Assembly: GCA_006503475.1 (NCBI GenBank)
Contig: RSEH01000096.1
Location: 62,001 to 126,000, forward strand
DNA from: Stentor roeselii
Lineage: Eukaryota; Ciliophora; Heterotrichea; Heterotrichida; Stentoridae
DNA length: 64,000 nucleotides
Direction of reading: 5' to 3'
Shown here: one piece after another, positions 1-9,030 of the stretch
Numbering within the stretch: the first letter of the stretch is position 1
How the letters are laid out: each line of letters opens with the position of its first letter
Notes under the pieces: generated by a model
Databases searched by the model: none
Seen by the model: the letters and a program-made list of their open reading frames with translations, nothing else
Told to the model about the DNA's origin: nothing
Position numbers and translations under genes: made by a program

Positions 1-1
1 T

Positions 2-1189
2 GAGGACTTCAATGAAGACTCTTCTGAACAGGAGGTCAGAGAAAGCATTCCGGAAATAAAAGATAAAAATTATTTGAAATATAAAAAACTTTCTAAAGAA
101 TTGGAGGAAAAAAAACAGAAATTGGAAAAAGATGCTCTTGATTTTTATAAGATGAGGGAAAATGAGGTCAAAAGTTTGGAACTTTGGAAAAATGATGAAA
201 TGAAGAAAATTAATGAAGAGAGGAAAAAAATTGAAAAACATGGGCTTCAGAAACCTGCTGATGTTTTTGAACTGGAAAATTTGAAACGGGAAATTAAACA
301 ACTTAGAACTACTCTTACCAAAAATGAAGATAAATATAATAAAACTATTGAAAGTCTTAAGGAAATTATTGAAACTCTTACTACTCGTAATCAGGAACTG
401 CAAAAAATATTACAGGAAAAAACTTTTGAGATGATAGAAACTGATGAAAAACCGAGTAAGAGTACTTCAGAAATTTCTGTTAAATTGAAACCTTCTAGAA
501 TACCTAGTCGACTTGTCAAGGAAGAGACTCCGAAGTTCAAAAAGCAAGAATCTTTAAAAAACCCTCCAACCTTTACATTCAAACTTCCAGAAAAAAAGTC
601 CGAAGACACTTCATCAATGCTATCAGCAGCCTCAAACGACTCGCCTCCAATCATAGAAATAAAACTAGAAGAGTTAAAATCCAACAAAATCCAAGAAATA
701 ATCGAAGAAAACAAAACTCAAAAGATATTCGACGACGGAAAGCGTGAAATTCTTTTCAGCAACGGAGTGCGAAAAGAGATTTTCCCCGACGGTTACATGA
801 TAGTCCACTTCAACAACAAGGACAGAAAAGAGACTTTTCCAGACGGTAAAATAATTTACCACTTTTTTGAGAACCAAACGACTCAGACCACGTTTCCTGA
901 TGGTCTTCAACTCTTTCAATTCGCCAATGGACAGACTGAGAAGCACTTTTCAGATGGAACAAAAGAAATCAAGTTCCCTGATGGAACTATTAAGTGTATA
1001 TTCACTGATGGCGAAGAAGAAAGCATTTTTCCTGATGGGACTGTGCAAAAGGTCGATAAACTTGGAGTCAGGGTCATTGAATTCGCGAATGGAATGAAGG
1101 ATACTGTTATGCCTGATGGAAGTAAAATAAGGGTTTATCCTGATGGCAAAATCAAGAAAACTTCGCAGGATGGGAAGGTAGTTGAGTAA
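2..1189 (+). CDS. CPAP/SAS-4-like centriolar protein, 5' partial
   Basis: The frame is already open at base 2, so the gene begins upstream of the window; 395 residues are visible. The N-terminal part is charged and coiled-coil-like, rich in K and E. From about residue 235 to the end runs a series of short strand-turn units with the core FPDG, FANG or FTDG, typical of the TCP10/G-box domain of CENPJ/CPAP/SAS-4. In that family the G-box binds STIL/Ana2 and helps build the centriole cartwheel and wall. A centriole or basal-body role is inferred from the family; it suits a heavily ciliated cell. The stop is TAA. A plain TCP10-domain paralogue is also possible because the tubulin-binding part would lie outside the window. 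Confidence 0.75.
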   Translation, partial: EDFNEDSSEQEVRESIPEIKDKNYLKYKKLSKELEEKKQKLEKDALDFYKMRENEVKSLELWKNDEMKKINEERKKIEKHGLQKPADVFELENLKREIKQLRTTLTKNEDKYNKTIESLKEIIETLTTRNQELQKILQEKTFEMIETDEKPSKSTSEISVKLKPSRIPSRLVKEETPKFKKQESLKNPPTFTFKLPEKKSEDTSSMLSAASNDSPPIIEIKLEELKSNKIQEIIEENKTQKIFDDGKREILFSNGVRKEIFPDGYMIVHFNNKDRKETFPDGKIIYHFFENQTTQTTFPDGLQLFQFANGQTEKHFSDGTKEIKFPDGTIKCIFTDGEEESIFPDGTVQKVDKLGVRVIEFANGMKDTVMPDGSKIRVYPDGKIKKTSQDGKVVE

Positions 1190-1456
1190 TTTAAGACGGT
1201 TATTTTTAGGTGGAAGAGTGGGAATTAAGGAGGGTATTTAGTGATAGAGTATTAATATATTTTAGAATATTAAGGTTTATTAAGATCTTTTAGATTTAAG
1301 GTTTTAAAGCTTCTCTACTGCAGAGATTTTAAAGATACTCAGAAGATAGGCTTGATTTTATTTATGTTTTAAGGATTCGCAATTTGTAGAAGCTACAAAA
1401 TAACTGACAAATATTTATTACTTCATCATTATTAACTATTTCAATCTAAAGAAATT

Positions 1457-1831
1457 CTAAGTAAGTTTCATCACATCTTTATTTTGAGCCAGCAGTTTTT
1501 GCGTAAATAAAAATTTCAAAAACTTAGTAATTTCTCTATTCTTTTGTTTTTTCATCATTTTCTTATGCTTAGCTTTTTTGTTATAGATATGATCTTTAAT
1601 CTTTTTGACCAGCTGAGCTCGACTTCCATCAACACATTCGAAATTTTCCATAAGATCTTCCCAGTTGATTTTGTTTTTTTTATCTAATATGATCAGCTCG
1701 AATATCTTTTTTGATAAGTTCTTACTGATATTCTTCGATATCGAGATTTTAGTTTTCTCTCTAGCCAGTAAAACCTCAACATCAATTTCAGGTTCCTCTT
1801 GAGTAAGATTCGTTAATGGTTCTCCAATCAT
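1457..1831 (-). CDS. Small basic hypothetical protein
   Basis: A 124-residue frame starting at ATG 1831. The protein is lysine-rich, with a run of K and N residues in its second half and no signal peptide or membrane segment. I do not recognise a domain. Support comes from its length in AT-rich DNA and from its position just downstream of, and convergent with, the CPAP-like gene. The upstream 570 bases hold no convincing extra exon. Confidence 0.45.
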   Translation of the reverse strand: MIGEPLTNLTQEEPEIDVEVLLAREKTKISISKNISKNLSKKIFELIILDKKNKINWEDLMENFECVDGSRAQLVKKIKDHIYNKKAKHKKMMKKQKNREITKFLKFLFTQKLLAQNKDVMKLT

Positions 1832-2403
1832 TCTTGATGAAATTATTACTCAAATGGCAATCGGAATGTTTGCAGGATTTTTTGCAAGTTGGCAAGGATT
1901 GAATATTCGGACTTTTTTAACTTGTGATAATAAATTTACCATTACTAGGTTGGGTCTCGCATTTGGGCTTTGGACTAATGTTGAAATTTTCGGAAATGAA
2001 AGGGCAAATCGATGCTGAACTGATTTATTGAAGTTCTGATACGGTTTATATTCAAAGTTTAAATGATAAAATTCCTGAAAAATCTCACTATGAAGGAAAA
2101 TTTCTCTGTAAAGCAAAATTCTAAAAATTTGATTTGAAAAATCAGGAAATTGAAAAAATTTTTTTAGTCATTTGTTAGATTTTCTTTGAAAATCATCAAA
2201 TCCTAAGTGATAAAGCTCTTCTCCAACCTGTTAAAAGATTAAACCTCGGATAAAAACAATTTCAATATTATAAGAATTCCTGAAATAAATGATCCCAATA
2301 AAATCATTAAAATCCCTAAAAATCCTTCAACATTTTCCACCTCTCATCAAACCAAAAAATCCTCATCTAAACTCCTGTAGTCTTAAACAAAGTCCATTAA
2401 TAA
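1832..2403. other. Intergenic region between divergent genes
   Basis: No supported gene. A short minus-strand frame at 1850-2116 and a short plus-strand frame from about 1858 overlap each other and look like chance. The last 150 bases before the plus-strand start at 2404 are rich in A and C and poor in G, with AAATCC-type motifs, a pattern seen upstream of several genes here. Confidence 0.5.
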
Positions 2404-4527
2404 ATGGGAGGCAAGTCGAAAAGCAAAAAGAGTCCAAGATACGTGAAAAAATCGACACTTAACACAAGTCAAGATTCTTACAAATCATCAGATCTGAACG
2501 ATTCGATCGATAAAACGATTCAAGCTCTCCCAGAAGAAAAGAAATCATCTGACCCTCCAGCAGTCTCAAAAGCCGAAGAAAAGAAAGCTGAAGACTCAAG
2601 TTCAAGCAAAAGTTCAGACGACGAAAACTCAAACCTTCTGAAAATTCACTCCTTGCCCAATCACTTCACAGAGGCTAAGATACTCGGAGTGTTCAATAAG
2701 CAATCTTTACACCCTAAGGCGAAAATCACTAATGAAGACGGGAAGATTGTCGCGACTCTTACGTTTTTAACTGTTTCTGACTTGGAAAAAGCGAAACATG
2801 TTGTTCTAGAACAGGACTTCGAAGGGAAAAGGGTCGTCAAACACGGGGATAAGTTTGAATTTGTGGAAGTCATCAAAGAAGAACCTGAAGACCAAAGCAG
2901 GAAAGAAGCTGAAGTGTCTTCGTCTTCTTCTTCGAGTGATGATGAACCTGTGGTTGTGAAGGATATGAAGAAGAAAGAGAATGAGTCTCAATCTTCTCTG
3001 TCTTCGGATAGTGAAGAGGAGGGTATTGGGAAGAGGAATGTTGAGGTTAAGGAAGGATTGCATAGTGGTAAAAATCAGGATGGTTCGAAGGACGGTCATC
3101 AGAATACTAAAGTTGAGACTGCCGGACATTTGGAAAAGGGAGTTGATAGTCATGATAAACATGAAGCGGTTCATGGCATTCATAATGAAGAACTCGCCAA
3201 AACACATGATGTTAAGGAAGGAAAACATGATGTTAAGGAAGGAAAACATGATGTTAAGGAAGAAAAACATGATGCTAAGGAAGGAAAGCATGATGTTAAG
3301 GAAGGAAAGCTTGATGTTAAGGAAGATAAACATGGGGATCATGAAAAGCATCAGGGTAAAGAAGAAAAACATCCGAGTAAAGAAGAAATCCATGGAGGTC
3401 ATGATAAAGTTGAAGGTAAAGAAGAAAAGCATGAAAGTAAGGAGAACAAAGATCAAAGTCATGAAAAACATGAAATTAAAGGAGAAAAGGTTGAAATAAA
3501 GGAAGATAAACATGAGAATAAGGATAAAAAGGATGAAGGTCATGAAAAACATGAAATGAAAGAAGAAAAGCATGAGAGTAAGGAAGAAAAGCATGAAATA
3601 AAAGATGAAAAGCATGGAGGTCATGAAAAACACGAAATAAAAGAAGAAAAGCATGAAGGTCATGAAAAACACGAAATAAAAGAAGAAAAGCATGAAATAA
3701 AAGATGAAAAGCATGGAGGTCATGAAAAACATGAAATAAAAGAAGAAAAGCATGAAAACAAAGAACAAAAGCATGAAAGCAAAGAAGATAAGCATGAAGT
3801 TCATGAAAAAAAGGAAGAAAAACATGAAGAAAAGGTCGAAGAAAAACATGAAAATAAGCACCCGATTCATGAAGAAAACCACGAAAAGAAACATGAAAAT
3901 AATCTCACTTCATCTGATGAACTTTCCAAACAGTATGAAATTATTGATAATAAGCCATCAACATCTCATCCTGTTGAAAAAACTCATCAAGATATTAAAC
4001 CTTCAGACTCTCCAGCAGTTCAAGCCACAGAGTTAATAAAATCCACATCAAGCGCAGAGTTGATCGATTCAAAGTCAAAAAAATCCTCATCAAGTTCATC
4101 TTCAGAATCTTCTGAACCCGTTTCAAAACCTTCAGAAAAAATCTTAATCGAAGAGTCAAAACCTTCAGAAAAAGTATTAATCGAAGAGTCAAAACAAGTT
4201 CACCCGACAGTTGAAGACTTAGACTCAGCGAGTGGCTACAAAGGATCAGTTTCTTACTCAGTCGAAGTTCACCCTGAGACCATTAACGATAAAGAACTCG
4301 ACGACTTGGCTCAGATTGACATTGAGTCAAAATCTGGTGTCAATGAAAATGAGTCAAGGTCTTCAAAGGAATTCACTGTTAGACCGCAGGATCAACAACA
4401 AGTTATCCAGATTTGCGTCAAAGATGATAAAAATGAATCCGGGACGAAGTGGATTTGGGTCGTTGTTGGATTTAGTTTGTTGGGAGGACTGGCTTATTCG
4501 TACTTTAGATATAAATCTAGGGCTTAG
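2404..4527 (+). CDS. Tail-anchored protein with long HKE charged repeat
   Basis: A 707-residue protein in three parts. Residues about 80-155 look like an RRM-like or other alpha/beta domain (LPNHFTEAKILGVF, then VATLTFLTVSDLEKA). Residues about 260-500 are a degenerate tandem array of short units such as HEKHEIKEEKHE, with a spacing of 7 to 14 residues; the DNA is correspondingly repetitive at 3200-3900. Acidic serine-rich tracts flank the array. The extreme C-terminus has one hydrophobic segment (WIWVVVGFSLLGGLAYSYF) followed by a short basic tail, as in tail-anchored proteins. There is no signal peptide, so the bulk should be cytosolic. Function unknown; a flexible tether on an intracellular membrane is my inference. 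Confidence 0.8.
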   Translation: MGGKSKSKKSPRYVKKSTLNTSQDSYKSSDLNDSIDKTIQALPEEKKSSDPPAVSKAEEKKAEDSSSSKSSDDENSNLLKIHSLPNHFTEAKILGVFNKQSLHPKAKITNEDGKIVATLTFLTVSDLEKAKHVVLEQDFEGKRVVKHGDKFEFVEVIKEEPEDQSRKEAEVSSSSSSSDDEPVVVKDMKKKENESQSSLSSDSEEEGIGKRNVEVKEGLHSGKNQDGSKDGHQNTKVETAGHLEKGVDSHDKHEAVHGIHNEELAKTHDVKEGKHDVKEGKHDVKEEKHDAKEGKHDVKEGKLDVKEDKHGDHEKHQGKEEKHPSKEEIHGGHDKVEGKEEKHESKENKDQSHEKHEIKGEKVEIKEDKHENKDKKDEGHEKHEMKEEKHESKEEKHEIKDEKHGGHEKHEIKEEKHEGHEKHEIKEEKHEIKDEKHGGHEKHEIKEEKHENKEQKHESKEDKHEVHEKKEEKHEEKVEEKHENKHPIHEENHEKKHENNLTSSDELSKQYEIIDNKPSTSHPVEKTHQDIKPSDSPAVQATELIKSTSSAELIDSKSKKSSSSSSSESSEPVSKPSEKILIEESKPSEKVLIEESKQVHPTVEDLDSASGYKGSVSYSVEVHPETINDKELDDLAQIDIESKSGVNENESRSSKEFTVRPQDQQQVIQICVKDDKNESGTKWIWVVVGFSLLGGLAYSYFRYKSRA
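3200..3900 (+). repeat. Degenerate in-frame tandem repeat encoding HxxKEEKHE units
   Basis: The DNA repeats motifs such as GAAGAAAAGCATGAA and CATGATGTTAAGGAAGGA many times, all in the frame of the surrounding gene. Copies at 3200-3320 are close to a 24-base unit; later copies vary between about 21 and 42 bases. Because units keep the frame, the array can change length without breaking the gene. Confidence 0.85.
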
Positions 4528-4568
4528 TTACTTCGAATTATTCATTCTTTATTCAGGCTTGGATTATA

Positions 4569-5045
4569 ATGGAAAGAACGGAATCCCCAGTTACTAAAGT
4601 ATGTGTCGAGAAGAACATTGAAAACAAAGTCCAAAGATCGCCTGGCATACCCAAGGGAAACTCTTCAGCAAGACAAGCAGACTCAGCAGGAAGATATGTT
4701 CGAGACTCACCCAACAATTTCAGAAGAAATCCTGAGTTTCGAAGGGAATCTCCGAGATACGCTGAACCTGTCAGAAAAGGCTCAAGAGATTCTCATGCGA
4801 AAAGAGGTATCGAGACGGGGGATGAGAGGAAGAAAAATATAGAAAATAAAGCGAAAAGACTGCTGAATGGCAACTTTTTGAACAATGGAGACCCTTTGAT
4901 TGGCACTATTGCTTCCAGACCTATTTTTAGAAAAAGAGATTACGATGGAAGAAATTTTAATAAGGAAGATGATGAAGGCATCATAAAGACTGGAGATGGA
5001 GGCAAAGAAGAAGGACTGGATCAGAGAGAAGAGAAGGAAAATTAG
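4569..5045 (+). CDS. Basic, probably disordered protein
   Basis: A 158-residue protein starting at ATG 4569, 41 bases after the preceding stop. It is rich in R, S, N, D and E with RRESPR- and RKGSRDS-type patches, like a disordered nucleic-acid-binding or scaffold protein, and has no recognised domain. A second frame (4570-4842) overlaps the first half and also reads as plausible protein, so the frame choice is not certain; I prefer this one because it has an ATG in a normal context and runs the full length to TAG. Confidence 0.5.
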   Translation: MERTESPVTKVCVEKNIENKVQRSPGIPKGNSSARQADSAGRYVRDSPNNFRRNPEFRRESPRYAEPVRKGSRDSHAKRGIETGDERKKNIENKAKRLLNGNFLNNGDPLIGTIASRPIFRKRDYDGRNFNKEDDEGIIKTGDGGKEEGLDQREEKEN

Positions 5046-5394
5046 ATAAGGTTAACTTTAACTTGAATATGGAAAATGAATTCATGTTGGTTAAACGTTG
5101 AAAATTGTTTAATTTTCTTTACTTCTAGTAAAATTTGGTAATTTTTTTAAACTTTTGCAATTAAAGGGCAACTTTAACTTAACCCACAAATTATCCCTTA
5201 AGTCTCATTTAAAATTCTTTATGATAAAAAAATCCCATCAAAAAATCTTCAAGAAAAAAAAATCCCAAATATCCCAAATATTTTAAAAACCTTCCAAAAA
5301 CCCTTAAAACCCTAAAAATTCACCACGAACCCTAAAACCCCTTCAATCCACTCCAATCTCCAACATTACTAAATCCAAGCATATCCTTAATAAA
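5046..5394. promoter_or_regulatory. Intergenic region; G-poor A/C-rich upstream tract of the UPF1-like gene
   Basis: No gene. From about 5225 to 5394 the coding strand is almost free of G and repeats AAATCCC, AACCCTAAAA and similar short motifs. This composition recurs upstream of other genes in the window and is likely to be part of the promoter or 5' leader; that role is inferred. Confidence 0.4.
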
Positions 5395-7842
5395 ATGCAA
5401 TCAACAGGAGACGAGATCAGCTCAATCGAAGTGTCAGTCGAGAAGTACGACGAGTCGCTGATCCCATCAGAGCACTGCTTTTACTGTTTAAACCCGAACC
5501 CTTCAAGTCTCCTTTACAGCGAAAGTTCATCGCGGTGGTTCTGCACAATGATCTGTCAAAAAGGATCTCACATATCTTGGCACCGAGAATTCGCAGGGTC
5601 TTCAAGATGGTCCTTACACCCAGCGAACCCTAAGAAAAGAGGACTGATCGAGTGTGAAGACTGCAATTCGACAGAAATTTCAATGATGACTCTGATAAAC
5701 CAGTCAATATTCTGCCGAAATTGCACAATCAAGCGCAAAAATATTCAACCTTCACTGGTTTTAGAAGAAATCTTAAGTAATGGCAAACTTTCTACAGGTA
5801 TACTTGATGAACCTTCGGAAGAAGAGAAAAAAAAATGCAGAAGTATTACAAAAAAACAAATAAGGCTTATTGAAAATAATTTGAAATCAGGGAAAGATCA
5901 GTTTGATGGCCTTGAGTCGAATAGTGATTTTGTCCCTTTGCCGAAAATAAAGAAAGAGTATCAAAGTGCAAGGGAATATGCTGAAATTTACTCAGGGTTG
6001 TTGAAAAAAGATATGGAGTATAATAAAGCACTTAGCTCGAAAGGGGTTTTAAATACTGTGGCTATTGGATTTTTGCAACGTGAAGGGACTTTTACGTATA
6101 ATACTCTTGAAACTGGGTTGAAGTTAAGGGTGGGGAGTTTGATTGAAGTTTTAGAAAGTGGGAAAGTGATTTGTGCTGCTATTGTTTTTGAGGTTAATGG
6201 ACAGTCGAATAAAGTTAAATTTAAAGTCCTGGAAAAAAAATTTGAGAAAAGTGGAATATATACCTGCCAGATTCAGATTAAATTTTTACCGGTTCCGTTT
6301 GAAAGGATGATGGAATCTCTGGAGTATTTTGCTAAGGATTTCATAGATGAAAAAATTCAAGACTTGATACTTGGTAAATCGATGATAGTTCAAGACAATC
6401 AAATAAACATTGAAAACCTCAACGATTTTGACTTTAACCCTCCAAACATCCCCCACCTCAACACATCTCAGTTGAATGCAGTAAAATCCGCGATTGGCAA
6501 AAACTTTTCAATAATTCAAGGTCCTCCAGGTACAGGAAAGACTCACTCATGTAGCGCAATAGTTTGGATGTACAACAATCTGATGAAATCGAAGTTGGCA
6601 CCTAATAAAAAGATTTTAGTGACTTCTAATTCAAATATTGCTGTTGATAACTTGGTCGAGAGAATACACAAAACTGGAGTCTCAGTTGTTAAAGTTGCTT
6701 CCAGGTTGAGAGAAAAGATAATTAATCCAAATAACTTGGTTGAATCACTTTCACTTCATAGGTTGCTTCGACAGAGAGTTGAAAGTGATAAAAGAAGCTT
6801 TATTGATTTGTTTGATATGAAGTACGAGTATGATGAAGTTTTAGAGGATAAGCAGTACAAAGCTTTGATGGAGATTGTCACACCAATTACAAAAGATATA
6901 CTTTCAAAGTTCGATGTGATTTGTTGCACTAATGTGGTGGCAGCTGATGATAGACTTTCTGATTTCGAGTATCCTTTTGTGCTTATTGATGAAGCTAACC
7001 AGTCCATTGAACCTGAATCTTTGATTCCTTTGCTTTTCGGATGTAAAAAACTGATACTTGTTGGAGATCAAATGCAACTGGGGCCTGTTTCTAAATGTAG
7101 CAAAACCGTATCTGCTGGTTTGACACGGTCTTTGATGACTAGAATGATTCATCTTGGACACAATCCGAGTATTTTGCAGCATCAGTACAGGATGCATCCA
7201 TCAATCAGCAGCTTTCCTCGAAATTTCTTTTACGAAGGGCAACTAATCGATGGAATCACCTCAACAGACAGACCAATAATTCCCAACTTCTGGTTGAACG
7301 ACATTCCCAACATTTTCCTGCATCACGAGTCAAACGAAGCCTCGACAGGAGGAGCATGTTCAGTAAGCAACGTAAATGAAGCATTTATAGCAGCAGAGGT
7401 TCTTCAAAAGATAATCGAAAAAGGAGTAAATTCAGATGAAATAATAGTTTTAACTCCTTACGAAGCACAAAAAAGAACAATTCTCGAGGTTTTTAACCGG
7501 AAACGCTCAAATGTAAAGGTTTACAATATCGATGAATTTCAAGGCAACGAGGCGAATTACATCATTTTCTCAACTGTCAGGTCAAACACTGACGGCGACA
7601 TCGGCTTTTTAAGTGACTTTAGAAGACTCAATGTCGCAATCACCAGGGCAAAGTACGGGATGGTCGTTTTAGGAAATTGTAAAACTTTAAGTAAAACGAA
7701 ACTTTGGAGTCATTTGATTAAAGATTATGCAGATAAACACATGATATTTGAAGGGATGTTCGGAAGTCTTCGAGTTCATAATATTGTTGTTCCTGACCCT
7801 CCTGAGTACAAATTTGATGAAGAGTTTCCTTATAGTTCTTAG
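5395..7842 (+). CDS. UPF1-like SF1 RNA helicase
   Basis: An 815-residue protein. The N-terminus (about 25-115) carries Cys/His pairs in the arrangement of the UPF1 CH domain, which binds UPF2 (CFYCL..., WFCTMICQKGSH, CEDC...CRNC). The superfamily 1 helicase core follows: Walker A GPPGTGKT near residue 380, motif II DEANQ, motif III VGDQMQLGPV, motif IV HQYRMHP, then DEFQGNEA and RRLNVAITRAKYG. These match UPF1, the ATP-dependent helicase of nonsense-mediated mRNA decay in the cytoplasm. It is shorter than usual UPF1 (about 1100 residues) and ends just after the core, without the SQ-rich tail that SMG1 phosphorylates. It could be the main UPF1 or a paralogue. Start ATG 5395 follows TTAATAAA. 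Confidence 0.9.
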   Translation: MQSTGDEISSIEVSVEKYDESLIPSEHCFYCLNPNPSSLLYSESSSRWFCTMICQKGSHISWHREFAGSSRWSLHPANPKKRGLIECEDCNSTEISMMTLINQSIFCRNCTIKRKNIQPSLVLEEILSNGKLSTGILDEPSEEEKKKCRSITKKQIRLIENNLKSGKDQFDGLESNSDFVPLPKIKKEYQSAREYAEIYSGLLKKDMEYNKALSSKGVLNTVAIGFLQREGTFTYNTLETGLKLRVGSLIEVLESGKVICAAIVFEVNGQSNKVKFKVLEKKFEKSGIYTCQIQIKFLPVPFERMMESLEYFAKDFIDEKIQDLILGKSMIVQDNQINIENLNDFDFNPPNIPHLNTSQLNAVKSAIGKNFSIIQGPPGTGKTHSCSAIVWMYNNLMKSKLAPNKKILVTSNSNIAVDNLVERIHKTGVSVVKVASRLREKIINPNNLVESLSLHRLLRQRVESDKRSFIDLFDMKYEYDEVLEDKQYKALMEIVTPITKDILSKFDVICCTNVVAADDRLSDFEYPFVLIDEANQSIEPESLIPLLFGCKKLILVGDQMQLGPVSKCSKTVSAGLTRSLMTRMIHLGHNPSILQHQYRMHPSISSFPRNFFYEGQLIDGITSTDRPIIPNFWLNDIPNIFLHHESNEASTGGACSVSNVNEAFIAAEVLQKIIEKGVNSDEIIVLTPYEAQKRTILEVFNRKRSNVKVYNIDEFQGNEANYIIFSTVRSNTDGDIGFLSDFRRLNVAITRAKYGMVVLGNCKTLSKTKLWSHLIKDYADKHMIFEGMFGSLRVHNIVVPDPPEYKFDEEFPYSS

Positions 7843-8035
7843 AATAGTTTTAAAAAATATGATATTTTTGGATTTGCTTGGAAACGGATAGGGTTATAAA
7901 TATGAGAAGGTGGATTTAGCCTTTCTTCTTGGTTTTTAAAATCAACCTTTTCATAAAATTTTTGACTTCTTTATAGGAAAGTTTTCAATTCATCTATTTG
8001 TAAAGCATTCTCAATCTAATTTACCATTAATAATT

Positions 8036-8455
8036 ATGGACTCAACACTGCAACCACCGTCTAAAGAATCTCTTGAATGTGAGCATTGTGGCCGCGTCTT
8101 TAAATACTTTTCTAAGCTTTCCAGGCACCTCTTGGTGCATACAAAGGCAAAACAGTTTAAGTGTAACTATTGCGATGTTGCATTTTCTCTTTCACATAAT
8201 TTAAGAGTTCATATGAGAATCCATTTAGGGATTAAACCTTTCAAATGTTCTTATCCTGGCTGTGAAAAATCATTTACACAGTCTTGTAATATGAAAGTTC
8301 ATATGAAAACTCACAAAATTCTTCCTTCACGAACTATATTCAAGAGTGTCGATTCAGAAAAGGTTATTATGAAAGTAGAAGTTGAAATAAATGATGAAGA
8401 AGTTCGAGACTTCGATTTAGAAACTGATAATAGTGACAATCCTTTCTGTTTTTAA
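8036..8455 (+). CDS. C2H2 zinc-finger protein, three fingers
   Basis: A 139-residue protein with three consecutive classical fingers: CEHCGRVFKYFSKLSRHLLVH, CNYCDVAFSLSHNLRVHMRIH and CSYPGCEKSFTQSCNMKVHMKTH (each split by standard linkers such as TKAKQFK and LGIKPFK). The third has the C-x4-C spacing. A short acidic tail rich in D and E follows. Three tandem fingers with near-TGEKP linkers suggest sequence-specific DNA binding, so a nuclear transcription factor is the likeliest role; the target is unknown. Confidence 0.88.
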   Translation: MDSTLQPPSKESLECEHCGRVFKYFSKLSRHLLVHTKAKQFKCNYCDVAFSLSHNLRVHMRIHLGIKPFKCSYPGCEKSFTQSCNMKVHMKTHKILPSRTIFKSVDSEKVIMKVEVEINDEEVRDFDLETDNSDNPFCF

Positions 8456-9030
8456 TTATTTTGCATAAAGAATAGGTTCGTTAAGAGTAGTTTTTATTGA
8501 ATTAAGACTATTCATAAGAATTTTTTAAGTTTGTTGGAGTTTTTGAATTGAATGAGAGTTTAACAAAGTTTGATAGTTTCAATCGATGATGTTAATTATG
8601 ATATATGATTTCTTGCACTAACGATTAATCATTGAAAATTTTTTTATATTAAGTCAAAATTGTAAGTATTAGAATTGGTTATTTGAAAACAACAATTTTA
8701 AACGACTCAGATCTTATAAATATTTAAAATGATTTTTAGATGTAATTTCTCATGAGAATTCTTGAATTATCATTTTTAATCGATGATTTTTCATATTTCT
8801 TACCTGAAACAACAAATCTACACAAAGAGTTGATACTTTGATTACCTACATTATATTGGAAACTAGCCGAGTAAAAATAATTTTATAGGAAACATTCGGG
8901 GTATATATAGTAAGTAATTAATCAGATACAATTCTCCTGAGATTCTCTCAATTACTCAATTTGTAAATAATCAAAAGATTCATTAAATAAAAAAACTCAA
9001 ATATTTCTAAATTATCTAATTTACTTCTAT
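8456..9030. other. Intergenic region between convergent genes
   Basis: AT-rich, about 575 bases, without a supported frame. I see no tRNA-like fold, repeat or relic of the neighbouring transporter family. Confidence 0.4.

Noticed and set aside
1850-2116. 88-codon minus-strand frame upstream of the small gene at 1457-1831
   Set aside because: No domain, no mini-intron joining it to the next gene, and an equally open short frame lies on the other strand; likely chance.
2806-3894. 362-codon minus-strand frame rich in F, L and M opposite the HKE repeat
   Set aside because: It is the complement of the K/E/H-rich repeat, which rarely yields stops on the other strand; no start context or domain.
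4599-4613. Possible stop-free 15-nt intron (GTATGTGTCGAGAAG) in the gene at 4569
   Set aside because: It has GT...AG ends, but position 10 is G and no homologue shows whether the five residues belong; splicing does not change the frame.
5300-5345. AACCCTAAAA-type words resembling telomeric repeats
   Set aside because: They are irregular, interspersed with other A/C-rich words and lie directly upstream of a gene; no true tandem array.
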